From Liriodendron chinense (Eukaryota; Streptophyta; Magnoliopsida; Magnoliales; Magnoliaceae): a stretch of 64,000 nt of DNA. Location of the stretch: contig PVNU02000949.1 in NCBI GenBank assembly GCA_003013855.2, positions 690,001-754,000 on the forward strand, in the 5' to 3' direction. Numbering within the stretch: position 1 is the stretch's first letter; each line of letters begins with the position of its first letter. The notes under the pieces are model-generated. The model was not told the origin of the DNA. It made no database searches and worked only from the letters and a program-made list of their open reading frames with translations. A program made the position numbers and the translations under genes. Below are positions 33,691 through 46,344 of the stretch, piece by piece.

Positions 33691-34710
33691 TATTTCTTGA
33701 TCGAAATTTACTTCCTGATTCCGATTGTGATGGAAAGTTTGTGGCTCTACCAATCATTCGAATGTGTGTTTTTTTTTTTTTTTTGTTCATCCATTTTTAT
33801 AGCTCATTTTAGGTCACGATGTAAAAAATGAGGCAGTTCCAAATTTTAGGTGGACCACACTATAGAACAGTGGTGATCGAACGTTCACCATTAAAATCTT
33901 CCTAGACCCACTATAATGTTTATTTTCCATCCAATCTGTTAATTAGGTCACACGGACCTTAATGAAGGGAAAATGCAAATATCAGCTTTATCCAGAACTT
34001 TTGTAACCTCAAGAAGCTTTTAATGGTGGGCATTCAATCACCACCTTTGCTGTGGTGTGATCCACCCAAGATTGGGATCTGCCTTATGTTTTGGATCATT
34101 TCCTAAGACCAGCCAGTAAAGTCGATGGACTGGGCATACACATACACGATAGTGGGGTCTATGGAGATTTTCTAGCGCAGCGCAGGAACTGGAATTGCAT
34201 AGTTCCCTGTGACCTTGTGAACAGGTTGGATGACAGGTAAACATGACTGTGGGCTCTAAGAAAGTTACAACTGTCCATGTCATTAGCCCATTGTTTCCTG
34301 TGGTACTGTGGTCCACTTGGGCTTTGGATATGATTCAAGTTTGGGATCATGCCCTAAAATCAGGGGTAGAAACGGATGGACGGCGTGGATAAGACACATA
34401 CATCATAGTTGCCCCCATGGAGCCCTGCCATCAGGTATGTCGGTGATAGCGAGGTCACCACGCAATCCGCTGGCGAGTGGTAGAGAGAGTTTCCCGTTTC
34501 TGAAGAGGGGGAGAGAGGTTTCCGTTTGGGACTCGGATTCGGTAGGGACCCCTTCCGTGTTGAGCGTGGGTCTGGAAAAGATCTGCTGGCCCCACAAGAA
34601 TGTATGTACTTTATCCACGCCATCCATCCATTTTGAAAGCTCATTTTAGGGCATTAGGTCAAAACTGAGGTAGATCCAAATCTCAGGTCGACCACACCAG
34701 ATGAAATAGT
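33690..34710. repeat. Segmental duplication unit 2 (with MITEs)
   Basis: Second copy of the block at 31340-32410, with diagnostic TTCCGTTTGGGACTCGGATT (34518 on) and AAAAGATCTGCTGGCCCCAC (34576 on). Several 60-113 codon open frames here are repeat-derived on both strands. Confidence 0.75.
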
Positions 34711-35790
34711 TGTGATTGAAGAGAAGGTCCCATGTTCAGAGTGGTCAATCTTTTGTAGGCCACTATTTGATTAACTGTTTTATGAGCCATGAGAACTGTA
34801 CATTATGAATATTTTTAATTAATATTTAGTTACGATTTTATTAGCCAGTAATCTTGGATAGCAAGTAACATTCCTACTACCCAATTTTAGTTGGGCATAA
34901 GTTATTTTTGTCATTTATTTTACAGGCCACTTTTTAGGTACCGAACGATGTCTGATCAACATGTAATTGAGCTCTTTGAAATTTGCCAAGTTCTTTTTTT
35001 TTTTTTTTTTTTTTTATTCTTTTTATTAAAAAAAATTAAAACGTGGCAAATTTCCAAGAACATGAAATTTTAACTTTGTCTCATATGCTGAAGGCTAGTC
35101 TGTCTACGACAGAATTTAGGGGTGCTTTAGTCATTTTTATTATTATATCAAATTAAAATAGATGAATAGGATTAAAATTAATTAATGGCAAGGCTTATCT
35201 TATGGTTTCTTTTCCTTTAAACCTCTATACATAAGTTAAACTATTAAAACTAACTGGACCCAACCCAAACCCTATTTGAATTTATGGATCTAGATCCAGA
35301 TCCAATTTGAACCTGGTCATACCCAATTTTAAACCAATTCCATGAGGTGAGACCTAAACCCAACCTGATTTATAATGGGTCCAGAAGATGGGATATATCC
35401 TGACCGATTAAGATCGGATTGGTTCCACCAAATGAATGTGAAGTCATTTAATTTATCCTCTGGCTACTTATGATTCTTAATATGCAGGCACTGGGAAAAT
35501 ATCATTATGGTACTTTATTTGCAGGCACTTGGAAATTGCATATGTACATCGCCAAGTCCCACTTCTAAAATCAGATTGATTATCCTGGCCTCTAATCGTG
35601 GACACAGCGTGTCCCATTCATATAAGCTTAATTCTTACATATGGCATAACTTCAAAGCTAAAGCATAATAACAATAGGAAACATAAGTTAAATTGTGAGT
35701 CCTTCCTATTTATGCAACCAGTGCTCATTTTAGACAGTATATATAGAAAGACTCATAGAAACTAAATCTGGAAAAGAGTTCCAATGTTTT
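34711..35790. other. 3' flank of F-box copy 3
   Basis: Non-coding. 34720-34830 (GAGAAGGTCCCATGTTCAGA ... GAGAACTGTACATTATGA) matches 51785-51940 on the 3' side of copy 4, and 35255-35420 (AACTGGACCCAACCC ... GGTGAGACC) recurs beside all four copies. Confidence 0.6.
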
Positions 35791-35794
35791 ATTC

Positions 35795-38281
35795 CTATAG
35801 GAAAAGTAATTGTGCATGAGAAAAGGCTTTTGGGAGTTGTTCCAATTTCTGACAAATTTCCATTAATACTTCAGCTGGCTTATCATGTGCTATAGTAGCT
35901 ATAGGTGATTGAATAGTCATTTTCTCTAGTACCAATGCATTTTTCAGAAAAAAAATTCACCACCATCATTTCATTTTCCCACTTCTTGAGAATATATTCA
36001 GCCAGTTTACCGCTCTTTAACTCATAATCTATCACAATGTGGCTGTATATGTTGATAGTCTTGATATGATGCACCAAACAAGGGAAAAATGTTTCTTGTA
36101 ACTCCCAGTATCCCTTTTCGTTGGAAGAGTGACCATTTGTAAATATTTCTTCTTCCTGAAAAATCAAGTGCATTAACTTGCTATTATAAACAAAATATTT
36201 TTTTTACAGACTCAACTAATTAAGTGAAAAATAAAAGAAGAAGAAGAAAAGAAACACTAAGGTTGTGCTCCGATGAAAATGTGAATTGAATTTACCAACA
36301 TTCAGCTCAAATATCAAGAGAAAATAACAAAAGTCAGTGACATTTCCTGATATTTGTAACAAGAAAACCTGGCAACCATATTTGTTAAAGAAGTCTAACT
36401 CACAAGTATTGTATTTGCAATATCAAGCCTCGAACTTTAACATGAACCTGGAAGTGAATTGCAATTTGGTTATTTCCACTGGTTTAATAGTGGATTCATT
36501 CACATCCTAATTAGCTCAATAGTTGCCGTAAAAAGTTGAGATGTTTCTCTGATAATCAATATTATATAATAATAACACATATGGGTTTGAGCATAATGAA
36601 ACATTTATTCAAAAGGCTTTAGAGAGAAATATTTTTTAAGCACATTTTATAACTACCTTTCTCCATTCCACATGGGACTAAAGTAAAGTTGAGTACTTGA
36701 AGTTTAAGATAAAACAAAGGTTGAAATGTGATTCCTAATGCATAAAAAAATATCCACAATAAAATTCTAGCCTTTGAATCTTATGCCATCGTTGTTTTAT
36801 TGCAGACCCTTGTAATTCCTTTCATATCCAAACCTTTTTTGGCCACAAAATGAGGTTTGGGATCTGTCCGATTTAAAAATGGCCCATGCCCGGTTGGGGA
36901 AATCATATAAAATTTTTAGATTAGCTGACCCTGGCTCCACTTTTATGATGTGAAAACCTAAGAAATTGTGCATATTCTTGAATTGAGAATTGTATAATAC
37001 TTTAATACATAGATCACAGATTGGTGGTACTCACATATCCATAGCTTGCACAACACATATCTATAGTGAGTCTCAAGTTAAGGTGATCTCCTCAGGAGAC
37101 TAGTTATCCCATGAAGCTGCCATCTTCCGCATTTTCCCCATGATCTAAATCCAGTCTCTAGTTTCAGACGCTTGAGCTTATGAAAGCAGGTAGGAATTTT
37201 TCTTAACTCCCATATCGACGCTGCCTTCTCAAAACATGAAAAGAAGAAAATAATAAAAAATAATAATTTTTGGTTCCTCAAGTTCAATAATTAACAAATT
37301 AACTATTTTTTATTGATAAAAGAGGAGCCCCAAATGGCTACCTGAACAAACGAACCGCCGAGAGAAAGAACTTCCATGCCAGGGAGATTATTCAACAATA
37401 TTGGAAATGAATCACAAGCTCCAAAACCCCAGCGTTCCCGCGAACAAGAACCAAATAAAAGGTCAAGGGAGACTTCTTTAGGACATGATGAGACTCTGAG
37501 TCTGTAATCACTCCTGAATATGGAGTCATGAACCTCTAAGGAAAGAAGGTTCTTGGCATGAATTTCTATCCCACGGTTGAAGAAACAATAGCGTATGCTT
37601 AAGTGATGAAGTCGAAGACATGAAGTAGGAATACAAAGATGGCTTAGATTCAAGCATGATACAATGCTCAAACTCTCAAGCAGCGGACACGCAGCTAGAA
37701 ATTCATGAAATGGGCCACCTTCCACTCTAGTAAAGCATAGAGATAAGTTCCTGAGAAAACTGAAACTCTTCAAACGATGCAGTTCCAAGTTGAAACCTTC
37801 CAACTTCAAAGATGTCAATGACCTGTGTTAATAGAATGAATGTGGCAGGTTGAATCCAATCCATTGATATGGACGGATCAAGCAGAGATGAGTTCTTGAA
37901 CTTTCTTTTTTATTGCAAAATCAATCCACGAATTGACAGGAGACGGGCCTAGACATGCTTTCCCATATTAAGGTGCATCGAAATTTTTTGAATATTTGAG
38001 CCCTGATGAAGATTCAGGGATTGATTGACAAAGTAGATGTATTTCCATATATTTTCACGGGAATACCTAATATCGAAATCCAGACCAAGAGCATAGGCCA
38101 GAGCATGAGGCCACAAGGCTCTCCATCTTCTTTTTAAGGTGGACATCTTTAATGCAGATTTCAATGGTAAGAAAGATAGGTTGTGGAGAAGAAGAGAGTC
38201 TGGTAGATCACTAAGATGATCTTCTTCTTCTTTCCTTTCCTTCATCTTCTTGTTCGGCCGTGAATTTCCGTTGATTTCTAT
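35795..38281 (-). pseudogene. F-box/LRR/FBD copy 3, heavily mutated
   Basis: Exons 37342-38281, 37035-37227 and 35795-36155 by analogy with copy 4. The most decayed copy. The ancestral start codon is ATA (38281-38279), so translation could begin only at an internal Met (38245). A one-base insertion after GSNIQK shifts the frame about 90 codons in. A TAA replaces the codon after HSFY (near 37830). Exon 2 has a TAA in place of Gln in SPQLET and a 2-base deletion. Exon 3 has a frameshift inside FBD (after EMMVVNFF). The F-box (DHLSDLPDSLLLHNLSFLP) and LRR parts remain recognisable. Splice sites are still canonical (CAG/GTAGCC, GTGAGT, TTTCAG). Confidence 0.9.
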
Positions 38282-38621
38282 GGTTCATGGCCAGAGAGAG
38301 AATCGTCAAACTCCGAAGGCCATTGGGAGACGTTTTGAAGAGAAGAAATTCATCCAGCATTCATATGACCACAAAAGTCTCATCCCATTGGGAATGCGTA
38401 GGAAGATTTCGACCCTAGGCATTTCTTTCCTCAATTCCCTCTCATGTGTCCCATTTAAGCTTTGGATCCACCTCATTTTTTGTTGCATGTCCTAAAATGA
38501 GCTGAAAAACTGATGAATTGGGTGGATTTCTCACAAACATCACGGTGGGCCCCACTTAGCATCCTAGGGTAGCGACACCTAGCTAGGGTACTAAATTACT
38601 AATGGGTCGGGCGCGGAGAAG

Positions 38622-39065
38622 TGGATGGGACCCCTGACTGTGGGGCCCACCATGATGTATGAGACTACATCCACGTTGTCCATCTGTATTGAAATATCAT
38701 TTGAAGCAAAGTTAAATCTCGGATGGACCATATTACAGGAAACAGTGGTAATTTATTGTTAAAAACTTCTTGTGGGCCATGAAAGATTTAAATCAAGATG
38801 ATATTTGTGTGTTCTCTTCATCTAGTCATTTGTGACCTTATCAACAAGTTGGATGGCAAGTAAACATTCTGGTGGAGTCCATGAAGTTTTTAATGGAGGG
38901 GATTTAATCACCACGTTTCCTGTGGTGTGGTCCAACTAAGATTTGGGTCGGCTTCAGTTTTAGGGTCATTCCCTAAAATAAGCTGTAAAAACATTTGGAC
39001 AGTGTAGATTTAAGGAACATACATCACTGTGAACCCCACAGTCAGGGTCCCACCCACCCTGGTGA
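38622..39065. repeat. Foldback MITE copy
   Basis: Ends GGGACCCCTGACTGTGGGGC and CCCACAGTCAGGGTCCCA are inverted repeats of each other. Inner arms CATGATGTATGAGACTACAT and AGGAACATACATCACTGTGA pair. A right-arm fragment of a second copy lies just upstream at 38455-38560. Confidence 0.7.
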
Positions 39066-39099
39066 ACCGAGGATCCATCCAAGCCCCGCCCTAACGTGT

Positions 39100-39400
39100 C
39101 GGTGCTGAGAAACACGCTATCCATCTATTTTACTATCTCATTTTAGGCATGAGAAAAAAAATGAGACTGATCTAACCTCAGGTGGGCCACTAATGTTGAA
39201 ACATTCCTGGCTGACCGTGATGTTTATATACTAACTGTTCATAAGGTTATTACCATTGGGCACAAATATCATCCCGATTCATAACTTAGGTAGCTCCCAA
39301 AAAGTTCGAGCTTGAGAAATTGATGGATGGAGTGGATCTGTCACGGCATCTCTGTGAACCCACATGGCTTATCTTACCGTGTGTGGGCGAGAGGTCCCGG
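39100..39400. repeat. Degraded MITE remnant
   Basis: Phrases CTCAGGTGGGCCAC, CATTCCTGGCTGACCGTGATG and ATGGATGGAGTGGATCTGTC mark a shortened copy with no intact ends. Confidence 0.45.
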
Positions 39401-39404
39401 ATAT

Positions 39405-40450
39405 TTCTCCCCGCGAGACGTGCTAATGTAGAGCACTAATTATACAAGATCCATGCCTTCAATCAGTTGGCAGCAGCAACGAACATGCTCTGGAAATATC
39501 TATATGCTAATCAAGTGGACCTAATGGATAATTAGAAATGTGTGGCTCACGTTAGGCATTTAATTAGGGTTACTTTTTTTTTTATTATTAAAGAAAAAAA
39601 ATTATTCACAGAGATTTAGGGGTTACTCATGTAATGAATGAAACTGCATGACTCTTGGGCCGGGAAGCTTCACGCTTCATAGTGGGACTCATCTGATGAG
39701 TATTCTATATTTCACACATGTGGCATATTTGCATGTGTTGCAAGGAGAACCCCTCCATCTCAAGAGAATGTAGATCTACCATGATCCTGGAGACATGAAT
39801 GGGAACAATGTAAAATTCATTACAAGACCCCTGTAAGTTCATATGATATTTCAACATTTTATAGTAGCCCCACACACAAACCTACAGTTGACATCCCATT
39901 TGTGGGCCAGCTGACTTGCTGCAGTTTTGGTCCAAGTCCTAAAATCAAGGAAATAGAGCCAAATGAACGGAGTGGATTTTACACGTACAAGATGGTGGCC
40001 CCACAAGCTTTGACTATTTTATCATAGATGTTTTGAGTTAGGGGTTTTTCGTTTTGAGTGTTTTACCATAGATGTTTTGAGTTGGGGGTTTTTCAGGGTG
40101 TGTGGTGCCCTGCTGCCACAGTACCATACGGGACCAGTTTCTTTCATTGCATGTTAAATGATGATTGAAGGTTTCATATCCTGGATTCTATGCTACCTGA
40201 GCTATTCTAAGAAGCTGTTGTCAAACGGGTGGGTGTGTCTGAAAATGAATGTTTAATGGATGGCTGATATTCAATTTAAATATTAAAAAGTCAGGATCAC
40301 CAAGTGAGTCCACTGCTCATATAGAATGGTCTAAACTGAGTTATACGCTACACACTTAATCTACTGTGCCTGATCATGGACTTTTTACACCCATTTTCAG
40401 CACCCTAACGTGGCCCATGATCAAACACCAACATGTGTTGACACCGTACT
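39405..40450. repeat. Duplicated segment, copy A
   Basis: Matches 58855-59750 over most of its length: GAGACGTGCTAATGTAGAGC with GAGACGTGCTAAGGTAGAGC, GTGGCTCACGTTAGGCATT, and CTTTCATTGCAT...TTAAATGATGATTGAA. It lies upstream of F-box copy 3 as its partner lies upstream of copy 4. It includes a short tandem repeat (GATGTTTTGAGTT(A/G)GGGGTTTTTC, 40029-40096), present twice here. No gene. Confidence 0.7.
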
Positions 40451-41087
40451 GCAAGTGGCTCAAAATATATACTCTCATATGAAAGGGGCTTCGACTGTGT
40501 CTCCTTCGATGATAAGTATTCGGTTATAAATATGAAGGCACAAACCCTTGTGCACGCCTTCAAAAGGGCAAATCGTCACATGACGAGTGACCACGATTAA
40601 CGTGCCTATTTATGAGCAAACACATGAGGAACGCCTATAAGAGACTTGTTGAGAGCATCTATCTAATCATGAATCTAGCTATGATCTTCTCAGCAAAGTC
40701 ATCTCTCACAGTCTCTAAATGGGAGATCTTCCCAGAGACGTTTGGAGAGATAAAAATGATTGAAAGGTTCCAAGCATCAGGGGATCAAACCCATGTCCAA
40801 GTCACCTGTTTTGGGACCAAGCCTAATTTGGGAAGGGAAATCTTAGCACCCAATCCTTAGCTATATATCCATCATTCAGGACAAAAGCAATGGGAGAGTG
40901 GAACGAAAGGGCAGATCTAATCCGCCCACCAATTTGGAGATAGAAAGAGACAAGGAGCGTACCTAGATGCATCTAGACATTAAGGAAGGCAACAAATTCA
41001 GACCACACATAAGTCTGACTAAGGAGGGTGAGGTGTCAATTCGCTTTGACATTCGGTTGTGCACAACCTCTAATAACGAGGGCCATT
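40451..41087. other. Unclassified DNA left of a gypsy-like LTR
   Basis: An 82-codon frame (40612-40860) has no domain. The block may be internal retroelement sequence upstream of the LTR at 41088, but I see no pol motif or polypurine tract. Confidence 0.35.
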
Positions 41088-41232
41088 TGTAGACATCTTC
41101 CCCAAGCTGACAAACTGATTGTAACCCAGTCAACCCAACTCAACCCCATCAAACCCAGTCAACCTAACTTAACCCAATCAAAGTCAATCAAATCCAGTCG
41201 ACCAAACTTAACCCAATCAACCCAATCAATTT

Positions 41233-41282
<50 letters not shown>

Positions 41283-42537
41283 AAGCCCAATACTAGGCCC
41301 ATCAACACCCAAAATTTCAAAGACACAACCCCATGGGAATCAAGGCCATCATACCATCATGAGAACCTGGATGCAAAAGTAGGAGGGCTCCCATGCTCTA
41401 GGCGGCACCTAGGGTGATGTCGGTGTGTGAAGTTCATCTAGTTCCATGGAAAGTGTGTTGGAAGGGTAAAAGACTACATGTTCCTCCTCTTTTTGCTGAA
41501 ATTACCCTACCCTCTCACCTATCAATTCGATCATTAAGATTTTGCAATAAGACAATCTCAAATCCTAGCCTTTGAAGCCATTTCACCCCTGGACTTTCAA
41601 GTAATTACCAAAAAAAGTGGTTCAAAAGGCTATAAATGGCCCCCTCCTATTCATTTCCAAATCATCCATCAAATCCTTTAACCCTTAAACTCTTACATCT
41701 CACATCTTCCCAAGCCATCCAAGCCCATCTCATCCTTCTACCAAGGAGAGGTGAGAATAAAAGGAGACGATTCCATCCCATGTTAGCCTATCCTAGTCTA
41801 ACCCTTAGCCACTTGAGCAACTGAAAACACTAATCCCAACCACTCAATTTTATTGCATATTTAATCCATGTGATAAAATCGTTCATCCTTCCATCCAACA
41901 CTGATCAGTTTCATTCAAGCCCGCATTAGCATCGTGCAATGTCCACTCTCTTCTCACCCCACTTGCATACTTCGCCATTTAGTATAACATTGCATCCATT
42001 GCATTTTAGCACCCAATCAACTTAAGTGTATGCTTTGCGACTTGTTGAACTATCGAATTATGCCCGTTAAAGACTCGGGTTGACTCGTCATTCAACCACT
42101 TCGTCAAGTGGGTGAGTCAGGGTAGATTTATCTAATTTGGGCCATCACTTATCATAGGCATTGCATTATCACTGCATTCACAAACTTTGTATTATTGGTG
42201 CACAAGATCTAATCTAATCCCTAATAGTTCGTTTGGTCTTGTGAAGTAGAGACCGCACATTGTGCGCATGGGTAGAGTAGGAGCCTAACATCTTCCCTCT
42301 CTATAACTGTGGTCCCTTACCCAAAATCTTCGACTGCATATCAAATAGTCATTTTAGGGCAGAGAACCTTTAAATTATCTCTCATAACGTTTATACAGGG
42401 TTTAGCCGACTATGAAAGCGTAGTAACTGGCTAGTGGTGACTGTAGTCAAATATAATACTTCCATGCCTCAAACATATCTACACTCCCCTAAAAAAAGAA
42501 CACGTGAGAGCGATCCGACCGTTATCCAGCATCCACA
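41088..42537 (+). mobile_element. Gypsy-like LTR related to the solo LTR at 10321
   Basis: Starts TGTAGACATCTTCCCCAAG and ends GCATCCACA. Same internal plan as 10321-11851: a decayed array of AACCCAGTCA/AACCCAATCA units (41127-41233), a TATA-like GGCTATAAATGG (about 41630), and an R-U5 region GAAGTAGAGACCGCAC ... AGTAACTGGCTAGTGG. A poly(A) run of about 46 (41236-41281) is inserted after the array. No clear target duplication and no internal domains were seen, so whether it is solo or part of a degraded element is open. Confidence 0.7.
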
Positions 42538-43560
42538 ATGATGAAGAGCTCTAGGCCCACACCAAATAAAATCTATCTCTTTTACATTTATCTTTATGTT
42601 TATATTAGCATATATAGCGTAGTCTTAGCATAGATCGCTACTGTCCAACTCCATCGCTACAGTACCGTAAGATTATATTAAACATTCATAACCTTAAGTT
42701 GTTGGATCTCGATTAATTCAGTCCTTACTTGAGCGATCATCTTTCTGGTCATATCTTGTTGACCATTCGCCTCGTTCATATGTTCTTATAGATAGATCAG
42801 GTACTAATATTCCGTTTTGTCTATTTCTCTAGCTTACTTTGATACTCTGTTAATTATAATGGGCTTCATTCAAACATTAATAAAATTGGCATTGTTTTAG
42901 CCTTATTTTTATTTATTTTTCATCTTTATTGTTTTGAAAACATATTGGTTGTAATTATTGGTGAAAGAACAAATTCTTAGAAAAAAAAAAAATATCAATC
43001 AAGGAGGACTTAGCCATACCCTTTCGTAAATCACATGACTGCATATCATAACCGATGGTTAGCTCGATAACTAGATTTTTAAATCAAATCTTATTCATTC
43101 GTTTCAGCGTCTGGTCAGTAGTGCTCAATCAAAATTGAGTCAAGTATGACTCTAGTGTGCCCATACTTCATAAATGCACACAAAATTTGAATACAAGCCC
43201 TCAATCACAACTGTGACCTTATGTTTGATTGAATTGCACACACATGGTGTATGCGCACAAATTCTAAGCACTTAAGAGTCATCCGTCCCACTCTACCAGA
43301 TGAGCCCAAAACTAAAGAAAAATCCTGTCAAATCACAACTTTCTCTAAAAGCTCAAGTTGTTAGAGGATGGCATATCAATATATATTGAGGGACTTACCA
43401 CTCTAACACTCCCCTACATATACCGAAGGCAACATATTTGCTACTTTCGAGATTTAAAAGTAGGACCTTCCACTCTAATACCATGTTAAATCACCACTTT
43501 CTCTTAAAGCTTGAGCTCTCAGAGGATGTCGTATCTATGTACATTAAGGGACTTAACACT
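42538..43560. other. Unclassified repeat-like DNA
   Basis: No gene is seen. A phrase of about 75 bases (CACAACTTTCTCTAAAAGCT ... GAGGGACTTACCACTCTAAC) at 43345-43420 is repeated at 43488-43562, resembling LTR sequence, but no ends could be fixed. Confidence 0.35.
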
Positions 43561-43890
43561 ATAACGGATCCAAATCTTAGGTGGACCATTCTATAGGAAA
43601 TGGTGGTGATGAACGTCCTATAAATCAAGGAAAAACAAATATCAGCTTAATCCAAAACTTTTGTGACTCATGAATGAGTCAATCATCACGGTTTCCTGTG
43701 GTACGGTCCACTTGGGAATTGGATCTACTTCATTTTTGGGCTCATGGGTTTCTTATGGTTTGGTCCACTTGGGAATTGGATTTGCTTAATTTTTGGGCTC
43801 ATGCCGTAAAATGACCTGGAAAAATGGATAGACGGTGTGGATGTATTATACATTCACCAGGTTGGGCTCCACAGTACGTGCTGCACCGTC
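43560..43890. repeat. Partial MITE with internal duplication
   Basis: Right half of the MITE family. GTTTCCTGTGGTACGGTCCA and GTTTCTTATGGTTTGGTCCA repeat in tandem (43690 and 43748), so about 60 bases have been duplicated inside it. It ends ATACATTCACCAGGTTGGGCT. Confidence 0.55.
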
Positions 43891-43924
43891 CAAACGTTTA
43901 GGTGGATTGTGTTCTGCCCTGCTA

Positions 43925-44462
43925 GGGCGCGACTTGGGTGAGACCCCGGAACCAGCCATGTGGGTAAGACCCTGAACCTGGGCACACCTGGATATATTCT
44001 CTATATATCTATTCCGTTCATCTGTTTCTTTAAATTATTTTAGGATGCAGTTCAAAAATTGAAGGGGAAGCAATTTTTAGGTGAACCACACCACAGGAAA
44101 CAATGCTCATTGAAAGCCTACCTTTAAAAGTCCCTAGAGTCCACCGTAATGTTTATTGACCATCCAATCTGTTGATAAGGTCAGTAGACAGGGATGGAAG
44201 GAAAAAAAAATAAATATCAAGTTGATAGAAAACTTTTGTGGCACACAAAAGGTTTTTAATGGTCATTAACCAATGTTTCTTATGGTGTGGTCCACCGGAA
44301 ATTTGCATCTTTTTCTTTTTTGGAATCATATCATTAATTAATTAAGCCGGAAAAGTAGATTAACGGAATGGATATACAATTCATACATAGAAGTAGGCTC
44401 CTATGGTCAGTGTCCCACCCACATAGCTGGTTCTAGGGTCTCACCCAAGTCGCGCCCGCCCT
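43925..44462. repeat. Foldback MITE copy with extended terminal repeats
   Basis: Ends GGGCGCGACTTGGGTGAGAC and its inverse GTCTCACCCAAGTCGCGCCC, continuing inward as GGAACCAGCCATGTGGGT and ACCCACATAGCTGGTTC, about 45 bases of outer inverted repeat. The inner arms and centre are those of the main family. Confidence 0.75.
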
Positions 44463-44934
44463 ACGAGGACGTACCCAGTACAAGCAGGGGCTCCCTAGGG
44501 CCCACATTTATGTATATGTTTTATCCACATCATCCATCCATTTTACCATCTCACTCTAGTGCATGATCCAAAAATTAGGCAAATCCAAGGCTCACAGTGG
44601 GGATTGAATCACCTAGGAGATGGAAGGGCCACCGTAGGCTAAAAACATTTAAAGCTCAGAAGTTGTATTTTGCACTTGGTGATTTTCTGGAGCTCACCCT
44701 GGATTGATGATCCGAACTGTTTATGTCGCAAGCCTTACCGCAGATGGTGGACTAACTTGATTGATGGATTAGATCTAGCGTGGCATGTGTGTGGTGTATA
44801 CACAGAGCTCTATTACACACACGGCTTTGCAAAAATCGTACCTTCCTTTTATCACAAGCATTTCAATTCTCTCCCCATTGTGAAAGTAAGAGCAAATTGA
44901 TCTTTCTACCCTCACTATTAGATTTGGAAGCATG
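44463..44934. other. MITE fragment and intergenic DNA
   Basis: 44495-44610 is a left-arm fragment (TTATCCACATCATCCATCCA). The remainder has no recognisable gene. Confidence 0.4.
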
Positions 44935-45343
44935 TGATGGGGTTTTCCTCCTCAATACAGAGGAGAGACAGTGCTGCCTGGGTGTGGTTGGGCGCCCAGA
45001 CCAAACCTAGTCAGGCGACCGAAATTCATCTCGATGGCAGCTAAGTTGTTGAACTGTTTTCAGAACAGTCGGGCGCCCTACACAAGAGATTTTTACGTGA
45101 AAAACCCTTAAAGAGATAAAAACCATAGGACCTAGTCCAGAGCAATAATTCACTATGAAGTAGAACGTTACAACTGATCACAAGCACACACGCCACTTGG
45201 ATCAAATCTTCTTCACTCACGTAGGAGTAGATAAACAATATGAGAATAATGAAAATGAAGAAATCTCACCATCATGAGGACGTAGAAGCGTTGAAACATC
45301 GACCGCACAGTATATCACCTCTATGAGCAGAATTACCATTCCA

Positions 45344-45389
<46 letters not shown>

Positions 45390-46100
45390 TTGGACATGAA
45401 AACACCTCAATGGAATACCCTAATTCCGATTTGAAACCCCTTAAGTAGAGAACCAAAGGAATTAGAACCCAAAGCGAAAACTGCTTATAAACAGTTATTA
45501 GATACCGAAGGCCCGGCCAGAACCACACGTGCAAGTTTCCCTGCATGTGGCTCGTCCGTGATAACTTCTTCGGATTTGCGTGAACTAGCGGACCAATCAC
45601 TAAGTGGGGATGCTCCGTCTCTATAAAAAAAACTAGAAAAGAGGAGGAGTCACTAAGACAAGAGCTAGGTAAACAAGCAAGAAGGAGAGGTGCAAAAGGC
45701 GAGGCGAGAGGCGAACATCTCTATCATCATATAGCACCGGGCCAGCAGCCCAGAACAGACAAATAGGTGATACCATGAGAAGCGAATCAAACGTAAGCGA
45801 ATCAATTCTCTCTCTCTCCGTCAGTGGACCATCGGGTGCTCGGCCAAACCAAAAAAATGTCCAGCAGGCTCATGGAGAAAATCCTGAATTTCGAGCACCC
45901 GGACCAACATTGTCGGGCACCCAACCTGGGCACCGAGCACCCGGTCACCTGACCGTCGAGCGCCCGACTATTTTGAAACAATCCAGCAGCTTAGTTGCTA
46001 TCCTGGTGAATTTCATTCGCTCGACTAGGTTTGATTCGGGCGCTCGACCACACCCAGGCTGCACTATCTCTCCTCTGTATTGAGGAGGAAAACCCCATCA
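44935..46100. mobile_element. 1.17 kb element with about 90-bp terminal inverted repeats
   Basis: Left end TGATGGGGTTTTCCTCCTCA pairs with right end TGAGGAGGAAAACCCCATCA. The inverted match continues with some mismatches to about 45025 and 46011 (for example CCTGGGTGTGGTTGGGCGCC with GGGCGCTCGACCACACCCAG). The interior has a (CT)n microsatellite and many GGGCGCCCGAC/GAGCACCCGG-type motifs. It has no transposase and no obvious target duplication. It may be a non-autonomous DNA transposon or two inverted LTR fragments; the motif style resembles the LTR at 7141-7747. Confidence 0.65.
45348..45387. repeat. (CT)n microsatellite
   Basis: About 20 CT units inside the 1.17 kb inverted-repeat element. 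Confidence 0.9.
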
Positions 46101-46202
46101 GCTTGCTTTGATAAATACGAAAGCTAAAAATATATTTTTTTCAAAATTAGAGGCTATGAGGAATTTCTAAGTAAACATCTCAAATAAATATCAGTGTGGA
46201 AC

Positions 46203-46344
46203 CTAGGCAAGTTTCAATGGTACTATTTCCTGTGGTGCAGTCCACTTGAACTTTGGATATGCTTCAATTTTGGAGGGATGGCCTAAAATCCCTTGGCAAA
46301 ATGAATGGAGAAACGTTGATAAAAACACATATATGATGGTGGAC
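46203..46344. repeat. MITE right-half fragment
   Basis: CCTGTGGTGCAGTCCACTTG ... ACACATATATGATGGTGGAC is the right half of the MITE family. A SINE-like sequence adjoins its right end. Confidence 0.6.
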
